NCBI GenBank assembly: GCA_016714605.1
Contig: JADKDL010000002.1
Location: 1-64,000 of the forward strand
Direction: 5' to 3'
Source of the DNA: Bacteroidales bacterium
GTDB lineage: Bacteria > Bacteroidota > Bacteroidia > Bacteroidales > UBA1715
Length of the DNA: 64,000 nt
The translations under genes were made by a program, and so were the position numbers. Below the pieces are notes generated by a model. The model worked only from the letters and a program-made list of their open reading frames with translations, ran no database searches and had not been told where the DNA came from. This document shows, one piece after another, positions 47,423-57,251 of this stretch (positions within the stretch are counted from its first letter, which is position 1; every line of letters begins with the position of its first letter).

Positions 47423-47505
47423 TGCCGCTAACACGCTATATACGGTCAATTGCAAGCCTTGCCGCAGGCCTCCGCTAATTGACGGTTGTACCGTCAATTT
47501 ATTCT
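47423..47505 (+). repeat. attC-like site 9, last and shortened
   Basis: TGCCGCTAACACGCTATATACGG on the left; then TCAATTGC...GCTAATTGACGG and GACGGTTGTACCGTC hairpins. No closing GTTRGC core follows, so this is the end of the array or a truncated site. Confidence 0.55.
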
Positions 47506-47639
47506 CTTCGCCTTCGTCAGTGTCTTTACCGAAAATATGAGATATACCTTTAGTAATAGATAAAAGACAAATACAGTTCGGCTTATGTATTGATTATTTC
47601 AATAAACAGATACTTCTCTTCACCTTACTTTATACACAC

Positions 47640-47684
47640 AAAAAAAGCTTGTCAATGATTAATCAAATTGACAAGCTTTTTATA
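47640..47684. terminator. Strong bidirectional terminator
   Basis: 14-bp perfect stem AAAAAGCTTGTCAA / TTGACAAGCTTTTT (47642-47655 and 47668-47681) with a 12-nt loop, A-tract before and T-tract after. It can stop transcription from both sides of the array end. Confidence 0.8.
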
Positions 47685-47714
47685 TTTTATATTTAATATG
47701 TATTGTGTTGCGTA

Positions 47715-47843
47715 GTGTCGCTACGTAACGGTACGTCGAGGTGCTGTATAACGTTACGTCGTGACTAGACGTAACGGTGCGTCGAGGTGCAACGTAACGG
47801 TACGTCGAGGTAAAGCGTACTGTTTAGTGCAAGTACGCTTTAG
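47715..47843. repeat. Short tandem repeat and hairpin
   Basis: Three to four imperfect copies of an ~20-bp unit (CGTAACGGTACGTCGAGGTG) are followed by the inverted repeat AAAGCGTAC / GTACGCTTT (about 47813-47843). No coding potential. Confidence 0.7.
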
Positions 47844-47857
47844 TATTACTCTCAGGT

Positions 47858-47998
47858 TCAAGCAATAACAAGCAATTTGCTGTATTCTATAACTCCTGTT
47901 TCTTTTAAGAAAGTACTACCATTAGAAAACTTGGTAACTATCTGCAAAGTATATTCTCCCGCTTCAAGAGCCGGCACATGTGCTAGTCTAAATTGTCA
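47858..47998 (-). pseudogene. C-terminal remnant of a DUF4469-type protein
   Basis: An open stretch on the minus strand reads QFRLAHVPALEAGEYTLQI and VTKFSNGSTFLKETGVIEYS, then KLLVIA and a TGA stop. This is the end pattern (PALxxGEYxLxIVTxFS...LLKE) of the Ig-like DUF4469 domain of Bacteroidota HU-related proteins. The remainder of the gene is absent; upstream there is a stop and unrelated sequence. A relic at the edge of the accessory array. Confidence 0.6.
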
Positions 47999-48160
47999 AA
48001 GCTATCATAATTCACCTGCAATTTCTTTGGATATGTAAGTAAATAAAAGTAATTTGGAAGCTGGAAAAAAACAGTTGTAAACATAAGAGATATTGATGGA
48101 ATTGAGGGGGATGGTTAGGTGTGGATGTTGGCAATATTAATACTAAACAAACTAGATAAT

Positions 48161-49224
48161 ATGAGACAAATTTTTATTTCAATGCTCCTTTGGGCTACGT
48201 TAAATTCCTTTGGACAAATTTTGTATTATGATTTCAAAAGATACGATTATCCCCACTTAGAGATATCATACCCTGATTCGATCAATTCGGTAGATGTTTA
48301 CAAATATGAAGCATATTTCACCTCTTCCCCAAAGACTCCAGCGTCAAAAGGGAAATTACTTTATCACATTGTTTTAGATGATAATCACAGAAAGTCTGAG
48401 ATTATTAATTACAATACAACAACTGGTAATATTGAAGCAAAATATATATTTAACTATTCCCAAATTAACCTTGAAGAAATTACAATGTTGAATGAATATA
48501 ATAAAATCAGACATCATTGGTTATTTAAAAATGGAAAATTAATAGAAGAAGTAAGGTATAACTTCAAGCAAGAAGTAACTGATATATGGTCTTATAGTTA
48601 TATTAATGATACTTTGATTGAGACTTTCACTAAACACAACAAGCAGGATAATGTATTGTGTGAATTGAAATATAAATATGATTCCTTAAATCGTTTAATT
48701 GAGGAAAAGGAATTTAAAAACGACAGTCTTGTATATATAGATAAAATGATATATGATACTGCTGGGAAATTAAATAGAATCAAGTACTACCCTCCTAAAG
48801 TTACTGTTTGGAGTTTTTTGGTAAGACTCATATCGTGTCAAGGAACATTTCTGATGAGAATACTCTGGCATATCATTTCATCGAATTTCAATATGACAGC
48901 TTGGATAGAGTCGTAAAAAAGACATGGATCAGGAATGATTCTGCAATAGAAAATTATGAGACTTATTCTTATGAACCTGGCGGTAAATTATTAAATATTA
49001 CAGAATACAATAAACGCAATAAACCTACTCGTAAACAAGTTTATGAATACAATGATTTCTGCAGATTAAATGGGTATGCTCAATACGAAAGGATTATGGG
49101 GAAAAAATTAAAACCAATGGTTGAATGGAAAAAAATTGAAAATAAAAGCGGTAATATTGATAAGGTTGAAATTATTTACAGGTATGAAAAAAAAACAGTT
49201 TTATATACTTACGAATATCAATAA
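48161..49224 (+). CDS. Secreted YD/RHS-like repeat protein, one frameshift
   Basis: About 354 residues. Signal peptide MRQIFISMLLWATLNSFGQ. Repeated strands of the YD kind follow: YKYDSLNRLIEEKEF, YDTAGKLNRIKYY, FQYDSLDRVVKKTW, YEPGGKLLNITEY, YEYNDFCRLNGY. The frame breaks near 48806-48808, where a T run appears one base short (KVTV then EFFGKTHIV). YD repeats form beta-rich surface or shell structures. No toxin domain is attached. Intergenic 47999-48160 carries the repeat shared with 33930. Confidence 0.68.
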
Positions 49225-49486
49225 TTCTATTGTCACCGATGGCGCAAGCTTGTAGCCAGTACCTTTTAAAACCATATATTCCATTTACTTCGCAAAGTCC
49301 GAATTACAAACTCCAACTATTTGTGTGTAGAGAAAATTCAAGCTCAGACCATCTGGCGTAGATGATAAATTTCTTGTGAATAATGAGGTGTAGATATTTG
49401 GAATATATATGAACAAGTGATATTGAATAATTTAAATCAATTATAAAACAAATAAATAAATCGTAATAAAACAAATAAATAAAATT

Positions 49487-50140
49487 ATGAAGACAATTAA
49501 ATTTCTAGCATTCCCATTGCTCCTTTCCCTTTGTCTGATTTTTATAGTTCCTTTTCAAAGTTGCAAAGATGATGATGATTGTGATGATTGCACTACGGTA
49601 AAAAAACCAAACATTTACATTTATCCTAGTGAACAAATTGACTTGACCGTAAAACTTAATTTCCCTATGGGCGGTAAGGTTGTTGCTTCAATTCCCGATT
49701 ATGGAAAAGGGTGGAATATTACAGTAGATACTTCTGGAATGATAAATAATACCTATTCTTTTTTGTTTTATGAGAGCAAACAACCAGACATTTGGCAAAG
49801 AAGTTATGGATGGAATGTACAGACTGATAAATTAGAATCCTTCTTCAGACAAAACATGACCGATTATGGATTCAAAGGCAGAGAAATTGAAGATTTTATT
49901 GAGTATTGGATTCCAAGACTTAATGATTACACCTCATACTCTATTTATCCTCAAACCCAAAGTCTTATAGAGGAAGTAATTCAATTAGATTTTTCAAAAC
50001 AACCGGAGAACATCTTGAGACTTTTTTATGTAGTAGAAGGAAGTAATCAATTAAAAGATAATTTAACAATACCAACCATTGACAGCTTTAAACGAGAAGG
50101 TTATTTTGCAACAGAATGGGGAGTGATAAATGATTTATAA
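49487..50140 (+). CDS. Hypothetical lipoprotein
   Basis: 217 residues. Lipoprotein signal: hydrophobic stretch then PFQSC at about residues 22-26, followed by an Asp-rich spacer (KDDDDCDD) typical of surface-exposed Bacteroidota lipoproteins. The mature part begins KKPNIYIYPSEQIDLTVKLN and includes YGKGWNITVDTSG, a pattern of proteins of unknown function that start KPxIYLYP. No catalytic motif assigned. The 260 bp before it hold nothing recognisable. Confidence 0.7.
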   Translation: MKTIKFLAFPLLLSLCLIFIVPFQSCKDDDDCDDCTTVKKPNIYIYPSEQIDLTVKLNFPMGGKVVASIPDYGKGWNITVDTSGMINNTYSFLFYESKQPDIWQRSYGWNVQTDKLESFFRQNMTDYGFKGREIEDFIEYWIPRLNDYTSYSIYPQTQSLIEEVIQLDFSKQPENILRLFYVVEGSNQLKDNLTIPTIDSFKREGYFATEWGVINDL

Positions 50141-50245
50141 TTGGTATATATTGAGAAGCATCGGCAGCGGTCTATACCGATGAGGATGCTTCTTTCGTTT
50201 GTTTATTTAAAAAAGCATTAATCCATACCTTCACTTTTACAAACA

Positions 50246-51958
50246 TTAGTTTTTCTTTATTTCAAACACACAAGCACTATTGAGCGGAACTTTAAGATGC
50301 GATCCGTTTTCTAAAGCTTCAACAGGGTCTATTTCTATTGCTCCAAAATTATTATAAATCTCTTCGGCTTTCCACATTTTATCTTTTGGCAAACCTATTA
50401 GCGTCATTGCATGTTCGGGTATTTTAAGATAAACATCATGGTTTGAATTGAAATCGAAATTTACCACAATCAGCAGAATTTGCTCATTACAAAACCTAAA
50501 GAATGCAAAAATACTGTCGGCATCGAGATTTCCTTTGTAGTTTACATACATTAAATCATAAAATCCGCCTTCGGTAATTGCAGGATTTTGGAACCGTAAC
50601 TTGTTTAACTTCTCATAAAACGCTCGTGTTTCTCTCTGTTTCTGACTCAGCAATGCTCCATCGAAAGCACCTTTGTTTACCCACTTCTGATATTCGGTAA
50701 AAGACCAATAATCAAATATTGTAGTTCTGCCACCTGTACCACTGTAGCCTTCCTCATCGGTTCCGGCTTCGCCTATTTCTTGTCCGAAGTAAATCATAAG
50801 TGGACCTTTGTTCATCGTAGCACAAAGAATCATAGATGCATACGCAGAAAAAGCATGTTTACCAAAATATGGCGACGCAATACGCTGTTCGTCGTGGTTT
50901 TCCAAGAAACGCACCATGTGGTCTGATACTCCTGCTTGCATTTTCCAACAATCACTTATGTATTTTGCAGATCCATGACCTTCTATAATTAAACGCAGAA
51001 TATCATACAAACCTACTTTATCATACAAATAGTCAAACTTACCACGCTGTATATATGACTTATATTCTTGCGGGTTGTATACTTCGGCAACGAAAATAAT
51101 CGCTGGGTTTAGAGCCTTAATCTGTGGAATGACCCAAGCCCAAAACTCAACCGGAACCATTTCTGCCATATCGCAACGAAAGCCGTCAACGCCTTTTTTT
51201 GTCCAAAACTCAAGCACTTCATACATACGCACCCAAGTATCGGGTATTTTCTCGAAATGCTCTTCCCATAGATTTTGGTAGTCTATTCCGTAATTCAGTT
51301 TTATTGTTTCATACCAATCGTTTATAGACGGATGGGCGGTAAAAGCATCGTTTCCGGTTACTTTTGCAGGAAATTCTATATATTCGGGTGAACCTACGGT
51401 ATAAGGGAAACTCACGCCCTCAGGCACGTGAAAACCTTCGTTTAAGATATAATAAAAATTATTATTCACATCAAAAGCCTTCGTTTTGTCGTCATAGCCA
51501 CCCAATTCAAGATAGCCACCAGGCAGGTTTTTGCATTTATATTCCCGAGCTACATGATTTGGCACAAAGTCAATTATAGCTTTCAAACCATTATTGTGCG
51601 TTCGCTCAATCATAGCTTCGAACTCGCTCATTCTGGAAAAAAAATTCACAGCCAAATCGGGAGCTACATCAAAATAATCTTTTATAGCATAAGGCGACCC
51701 TGCTCTACCTTTTATAATTCTCGGATTTTCTTTCTCTAAACCAAACTCAGTATAATCGGTAGTACAAGCATGACGAATAACACCGGTAAACCAAACATGG
51801 GTTATTCCAAACTGCTTAATAGCTTGTAAGGCATCATCGGTAAAATGGGCAAATTTGCTACAGCCGTTCTCGGCTAGTGTACCAAATTTTTTATTTGTTG
51901 CATTATCATTTCTGAACAAACGGGTAAATACTTGATAGATATTGATAGGTTGTGTCAT
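50246..51958 (-). CDS. GH13 alpha-amylase family protein
   Basis: About 570 residues from MTQPINIYQVFTRLF; an upstream in-frame Met is unlikely. The four GH13 regions are present: I DFVPNHV, II GFRCDMAEM (nucleophile Asp), III FVAEVY (acid/base Glu), IV FLENHDEQR (third acid). A C-terminal beta domain closes the protein. No signal peptide, so it acts in the cytoplasm on alpha-glucans or maltodextrins. It stands alone, with no sus-type neighbours. Confidence 0.92.
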   Translation of the reverse strand: MTQPINIYQVFTRLFRNDNATNKKFGTLAENGCSKFAHFTDDALQAIKQFGITHVWFTGVIRHACTTDYTEFGLEKENPRIIKGRAGSPYAIKDYFDVAPDLAVNFFSRMSEFEAMIERTHNNGLKAIIDFVPNHVAREYKCKNLPGGYLELGGYDDKTKAFDVNNNFYYILNEGFHVPEGVSFPYTVGSPEYIEFPAKVTGNDAFTAHPSINDWYETIKLNYGIDYQNLWEEHFEKIPDTWVRMYEVLEFWTKKGVDGFRCDMAEMVPVEFWAWVIPQIKALNPAIIFVAEVYNPQEYKSYIQRGKFDYLYDKVGLYDILRLIIEGHGSAKYISDCWKMQAGVSDHMVRFLENHDEQRIASPYFGKHAFSAYASMILCATMNKGPLMIYFGQEIGEAGTDEEGYSGTGGRTTIFDYWSFTEYQKWVNKGAFDGALLSQKQRETRAFYEKLNKLRFQNPAITEGGFYDLMYVNYKGNLDADSIFAFFRFCNEQILLIVVNFDFNSNHDVYLKIPEHAMTLIGLPKDKMWKAEEIYNNFGAIEIDPVEALENGSHLKVPLNSACVFEIKKN

Positions 51959-52339
51959 TATAGGCGTAATATTTTTATAATTAAAGTATAATTCGGTTAT
52001 TAAAAAGATTGTCTTGAGAAAATAAAAGTACAAATATTTATTGAAATGTAGTTTTTTTAGGTGCTAAATATATTTCTGAGTTAATTTATTGAATAGATCA
52101 TAAAAAATGCACAAAAACTACTAATGCGAATTAAGAGTTGAAACCTAGCATAATCTTATGGAGATAATTCAAATTACAGAAACTATAATATTTTGTGACT
52201 TTGAAAATTCATAAAAGACTAATTTCAGGACTAATAGAGTCTGTTCTGATTTGAAATTTTAGAAGTAGAAGAATCGGATTGTTCATTAAGTTTAAAAATT
52301 ACTTTCTGAAAAATGGTATAACCTATTTATAAACGAACA

Positions 52340-52432
52340 CAGTGGTTCTCTGTGTCTTCTCTGTGAATCTTTGTGTAATATATTATTATTTCACAGAGAG
52401 CCACGGAGAAGGGCACAGAGGTTCACAGAGAA
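52340..52432. repeat. Inverted REP-like element
   Basis: TTCTCTGTGTCTTCTCTGTGAATCTTTGTG and, after an AT-rich loop, CACAGAGAGCCACGGAGAAG...GGTTCACAGAGAA, which fold on each other. Within 52034-52678 there is no gene; this element and the terminator below are the only signals. Confidence 0.7.
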
Positions 52433-52587
52433 AATTCAACTCTTATTTCAAACTACTACTATTAAAAAGGATAAGAAAGTATTTTTACTAACTTCATTGA
52501 CACTTCATTCGCAAAATTGCTTTCTGAAATAATAAAAACCTTAGATTACTTAACGTCACCATAGTAAAAAGCCAGCAACCACAAAAG

Positions 52588-52635
52588 AAAAAACACCCAT
52601 GTAGCAATATCACTTGCAAACTTGGGTGTAAAAAA
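52588..52635 (-). terminator. Terminator of the VIT/T9SS gene
   Basis: ACACCCATG (ending 52601) with CTTGGGTGT (52621-52629), 8 of 9 paired, with A-runs on the plus strand on both sides; read on the minus strand the stem is followed by six T. It lies 44 bp after the stop at 52679. Confidence 0.7.
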
Positions 52636-52678
52636 CACAAATAATTTATTGACACCTAAAATTATGAGCTTTCCGGCA

Positions 52679-55111
52679 TCAACGAAAGCTATGGAATTTA
52701 TTTTTTATAGCACTTTTGCTTACAAAAGTACCATCTAAATCTACTTTTATGGTATATATACCTGGTGTTAAACTGGCAATTTTAGAATTTTCGGCATTTA
52801 AAGTAATTGACTTCAATACCAAATGCGATTCAATAAGATTACCCAACACATCATAAATCTCAACCGTTACCGCTTTGTCGTAATCTAGTGTAATGATAAG
52901 TTCGCTCGTAAACGGATTAGGATATACTGCAAGAGCATTAGAAAATTGCTCATTCAATGAGGTTAAAAACTCTTGTTTAGCAGTTTCATATCCTTGCTGG
53001 TAGGCAGTCTCTTGCGAGTCTGAACAGGTAGCTTCACCTTCTTTAATACCTAAATCGAAACCTAAATCGAAATAATCGACTCCTGTATTTACTATTTCTG
53101 TACCGGTGCCGGTATTAGTCTCTACAACACCACCTTCTGTTGTAGCTGTTTCGCTGGTAGTAGTTAATTTCAGACCATTGGTAGTCATCAAATCTAGTCC
53201 ACCAATTCTTACATCATTCAAGAAAATTAGACCACCTTGCCAGTCAGGACAATCTTCGCAATAAGTAATTTCAATTCCCGGCTCTAATGCAAGGAATGAA
53301 GTATTCTTAGTTAGAAGACCATATTCCAAACTCATCTTTTCTGCCAGAGCAATACTTTCTTTGCTGTAATATTGCGAATTTAACTGATCAATAATAGCCG
53401 AAGTGAGAGCATATTCCATTAGAGAATCGGTTTCTTGATTGATGGTAAATTCTATTTTTTTCATATAAAGTTGTCCTTTATATCTAAAACTTACATCAGC
53501 AAAGAATTTTGTTCCTGCACTTACTCTTCCCAATTCAATGTAATTGTTTTCAGGCTTCAATAATTGCGGCATGGTTACAACCTTATCATACACCGTACCT
53601 TCATTTGTATAAGTATTTATATTTAATAAAATCAATTTTGAAGCGTTGTTACTTATATAACTACTAAATCTATTCAGAAGATCTTCTTTTGAATAGATTA
53701 CACTTCCATAGTAATAATAGTAATTTCCATTCTTATTCAACAAATTAGACAAAGACCTTAAAAAATAATTACTATAGTAATAAGTATTAATATAACCGGT
53801 CTCAATATAAGAGGTAGTAAGCAAAACTACTGCATTATTAAAGCCACTAGCTTTTTTCAAATCTCTAGCTACAGAATCTGCAATATTATAATTAACACCA
53901 TAATTTTCTTTACTGTTGGTCAATAAATAACTAAAAACGCCCTCTTCGTTTACCAAAGGAGTACTCTCTGTCAATAGCGTTTTCAAATCGGAAGTATAGC
54001 TATCGTCATTACCAACAAGGTTCTGATAAAGTGCACTTAAATTCTCTGGTGTTACATTTTTCCAATCGCTTGAATATTTGTAAACTCCATTGTTTTTAAG
54101 TATTACATTAAACATATTCTCCGATGATAATGAAGAAAGCATGTGCAACACTTCTTTATAAAGTTCTTCATTTTTCATAGGAATAACTTGTATAGGCTTA
54201 TAAATTCTATTGCTATAGGTAGTTCCATTTTCATCGGTTGTATATATCCACTCATAGGTCGAATCTTCCTTCACGGTAGGGTCGTTGTCTATAATGAAAA
54301 GGATTTTTTTAGCATCTACCAGTGCAAATTCATCTTTAAGATTCAGAGAAAGGCGGTAAGCTATAGCATCGTCTGCTTTTGATGCTTTGAAACTTGATAC
54401 AGTAGCCAAAGTTGAACTTACGATTTTTGTATCAGTATCGGAAGTTATTTTTGCAGTTAGATAGTCGGGGTTTTCTGACTGAGTAAACTCAACATCGCCA
54501 CCGGCAAACTGTGGATTTTCGAAACTACTACTTTTTTTCAATAGTACTGAATAATTAACCGGTGTAGCCGATGCTTTAAATAACTCTGTAGGTAAGGCAA
54601 GCGATTTAACCTCACCACTTACTTGAGCCGGAACCATGTATGTCATTTTCATGGTACGACCATTCGTTGGATTTAGCGGGAAAATCTTAAACTGATAATT
54701 ATCGCCACTGTTTTTGTACATAATAAGCGGATCAATTCTGCGCTTTACAAGTCCTTCGTATATGGCAGTAGCTTCTTTTCTTGGTAAAAGCTCTGCATTT
54801 ATCCACTCATTATCTATAAGCAATGAGGCAGATTTAACAATAGCACCTGTAGGCATATCGAAATTGCAAACAAATTCGAGAGAGTCATAAAACTTTTCTG
54901 AATTTAACTCGGAAGAATTTACCGACATTTCTAATTCATAGAACACATAGTCGCCATCGGGGGTAACGGTAACTGTTGCTGCGGTAATGACTCCTTGCGA
55001 CCATAAACCACCGTTTCTAGGGTCGTTTACACTCATATAGGCATAAGCCCAACTGCAAAAACTGAGCAGCACAAATCCTACTGCTAAAAGTAATGATTTC
55101 ATTTTTTTCAT
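52679..55111 (-). CDS. VIT-domain protein with T9SS sorting domain
   Basis: 810 residues. Signal peptide about 1-25. The VIT (vault / inter-alpha-trypsin) domain covers about residues 40-170: FYELEMSVNSSELNSEKFYD, MPTGAIVKSASLLID, YEGLVKRRIDPL, FKIFPLNP. A von Willebrand-like middle follows (KKILFIIDND, NVILKNNGVYKYSS, KLILLNINT). The C-terminus (about 735-810) is a T9SS type A domain: VYPNPFTSELIITLDYDKA ... LTPGIYTIKV. Probably a secreted or surface adhesion protein. Its -7 box TACTTTTG lies at 55198-55205 on the minus strand. Confidence 0.82.
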   Translation of the reverse strand: MKKMKSLLLAVGFVLLSFCSWAYAYMSVNDPRNGGLWSQGVITAATVTVTPDGDYVFYELEMSVNSSELNSEKFYDSLEFVCNFDMPTGAIVKSASLLIDNEWINAELLPRKEATAIYEGLVKRRIDPLIMYKNSGDNYQFKIFPLNPTNGRTMKMTYMVPAQVSGEVKSLALPTELFKASATPVNYSVLLKKSSSFENPQFAGGDVEFTQSENPDYLTAKITSDTDTKIVSSTLATVSSFKASKADDAIAYRLSLNLKDEFALVDAKKILFIIDNDPTVKEDSTYEWIYTTDENGTTYSNRIYKPIQVIPMKNEELYKEVLHMLSSLSSENMFNVILKNNGVYKYSSDWKNVTPENLSALYQNLVGNDDSYTSDLKTLLTESTPLVNEEGVFSYLLTNSKENYGVNYNIADSVARDLKKASGFNNAVVLLTTSYIETGYINTYYYSNYFLRSLSNLLNKNGNYYYYYGSVIYSKEDLLNRFSSYISNNASKLILLNINTYTNEGTVYDKVVTMPQLLKPENNYIELGRVSAGTKFFADVSFRYKGQLYMKKIEFTINQETDSLMEYALTSAIIDQLNSQYYSKESIALAEKMSLEYGLLTKNTSFLALEPGIEITYCEDCPDWQGGLIFLNDVRIGGLDLMTTNGLKLTTTSETATTEGGVVETNTGTGTEIVNTGVDYFDLGFDLGIKEGEATCSDSQETAYQQGYETAKQEFLTSLNEQFSNALAVYPNPFTSELIITLDYDKAVTVEIYDVLGNLIESHLVLKSITLNAENSKIASLTPGIYTIKVDLDGTFVSKSAIKNKFHSFR

Positions 55112-55197
55112 TTTTTAAATTTTTAAATAGGTTACTGGATAAGTTATTTTCAAAAATAATATCGATAATATTTTATACCCTTATGACAACTAATTGC

Positions 55198-55205
55198 AAA
55201 AGTAC
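55198..55205 (-). promoter_or_regulatory. Probable -7 element for the VIT/T9SS gene
   Basis: TACTTTTG on the minus strand (TAnnTTTG). No perfect TTTG at -33; a T-run lies there. This would give a leader of about 85 nt. Confidence 0.4.
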
Positions 55206-55331
55206 CCCATATAGATCATAAAAAAAATATCTGTTATGTTTATTTTCCCCTACATACTGTGTGTTGATTGTCTTTACAATAATGAAGCAACTTTCTGACG
55301 TTGTTCTGTTTTCAATCTTTATAAATTACCA

Positions 55332-56092
55332 TTAACCAGCCAACCATTGCTTAAAGTCATTATTATTTGACCTACTTACATAGAGTCGTTCTGGTGTAGA
55401 AACAGTGAGATTTAGTGCTAATCGACCCGAAAACCAAATAGATGCATCTTTTATTGCGTTGCGAGATACAATGAATTGCCGGTTGATACGGAAAAAATCA
55501 TTCGGTACTAATTGCAGCGAAATGTTTTCTAAAGAGTCGTCAATTATATAATTTGCATTATTAAAAGTAGCAGCTTTAACGGTTTTGTATTCAGTATAAA
55601 AATATGCTATGTCTTTTGTGGCTAATGGGATTAATTTATCTAAATGTGCCACTAAAAATGCTTTTTTATAGGTAGATTCTCGACCGAGCTTTTCCAATAA
55701 TTCTTTTATAAGTTTAGAATTATCAGATTCCTGAGCATGTGATAAGGTTTTTATTTTTGTAAGCGCACGTTTGAGGTCGTCTTTGTTTATTGGTTTCAAA
55801 AGATAATCTATGCTATTTACTTCAAAAGCTTTCAGTGCATACTCGTCATAAGCTGTTGTAAATATAATTGGCGATTCTATATTTATTTCCTTGAAGATTT
55901 CAAAAGAAGAACCGTCGGCTAAATGAATGTCAAGGATACCATATCGGGCATGGGGTTTTTTCTAAACCAATCAACACTTTGGCTAATTGTCTGCAATTCG
56001 GCAACGATTTCTATGCTGGCATCTACTTCTAGAATCAAGCGAATGAGATGGGTTGCTGCTCTTTTTTCATCTTCTATTACAATAGCTTTCAT
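55332..56092 (-). CDS. LytTR-family response regulator, one frameshift
   Basis: About 253 residues. Receiver domain: MKAIVIEDEKRAATHLIRLI (acidic pocket EDE), then PDMGILDIHLADGSSF with phospho-acceptor Asp, TTAYDEYALKAFEVNSIDYLLKP. The frame breaks near 55940, where a GG on the minus strand should be GGG. The C-terminal LytTR DNA-binding domain spans about 150-250 (RESTYKKAFLVAHLDKLIPL, FFRINRQFIVSRNAI). It pairs with the sensor kinase whose end lies 33 bp upstream. Confidence 0.85.
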
Positions 56093-56125
56093 AACTTACA
56101 GGTACTAGTTTGTTTACTAATTTGT

Positions 56126-57196
56126 TTACGAAATAGTATCTTTTGGTGAATGCAGCGGAAGTATAACGGAAAATACACCATCAGTATCGGAAATTACGAT
56201 TTCTTTTTGAAGTTTCAGCCTGAATCGTTCTGCAAGATTAGATAATCCTATTCCGCTTCCGCTTTGAGCTGTCTTTTTTGGTCTAATCTAATTGAATACG
56301 ATTACAAGCGGATCTGGTCCCACTGTAATACTTATAACTAATGGAGATTCGGTAGATATTACATTATGCTTTATTGCGTTTTCTATAAGTGTTTGTATGC
56401 TCAATGGCATAATTTCATAGCGGAGATAGTTTTCGTCAATATTGAAATCGAACACCAGACTGTTTTCATATCGCAGTTGCATCAGCTCATTGTAGCTACG
56501 AGCAAATTTCAATTCATTTTCTAGTGTTGTAGATTCTTTGTTTGATATTACATATCTAAAAACCGATGATAGTTGCTGCAAATAATTGCGTGCTCTGTCT
56601 GGTTCTTCTTGTATGAGCGAGTCGAGAGTGTTGAATGTATTAAATAAAAAATGCGGGTCGAGTTGATTTTTGAGAGCTTCGAATCTGGAACGTGCGTTTT
56701 CTGCTTTCATTGCTTCAAACTCAAGTATCATTTTTTGTTTTTGACTTGATAAATAAATAATAAGTGAAAATGAGAATGCTATAATTGCAAGAACAAAATC
56801 TTTGATTAGTGGACCAATTCGTGCACTTGGCGGAATATTGTCGACATTTACTACCGTTTGCATTAAAAGCGATGTGATGTAATTAAAAAGAAATACTGTA
56901 GCAATGGAGGCTACAACTGCAATAACAATTTTTCTTCTTTCAGTTGTTTTGCGTTCAAGTATTTTTAAATTAATAGCAAATTGAACAAAAAGATAAAGAT
57001 ATGTTCCTAAAATTCCAATAACAAATGCCCACGAATTAAAATCTTTAATAAAAGGAGGTCTTTTCTCAGTTGGAACGAACGCTGAATGGCCAAAATAAAA
57101 AAATATCCCCAACATTATTGTTACTATTAGAAACGTAATAGTAGCATATTTTGCAGCTTCTTTGTATGTAAAATGTATATTTTTCATAGATAGCAA
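56126..57196 (-). CDS. LytS-type sensor histidine kinase, in-frame TAG near the end
   Basis: About 356 codons. The N-terminus has four membrane segments (YATITFLIVTIMLGIFFYF, WAFVIGILGTYLYLF, IVIAVVASIATVFLFNY, FVLAIIAFSFSLIIYLSS). The His_kinase domain has LKNQLDPHFLFNTFNTLDSL (phospho-accepting His), and the ATPase N-box is LIENAIKHN. A TAG at 56288-56290 splits the ATP lid; the same frame continues as IRPKKTAQSGSGIGLSNLAE with the G-box. Start either TTG 57196 or ATG 57187. Downstream of the export operon and upstream of the LytTR gene; likely one signalling unit. Confidence 0.84.
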
Positions 57197-57251
57197 TTAT
57201 CAGGTAATGAATAAATATGGCAAAAGTAATAAATAATATCAAACGAACTAT

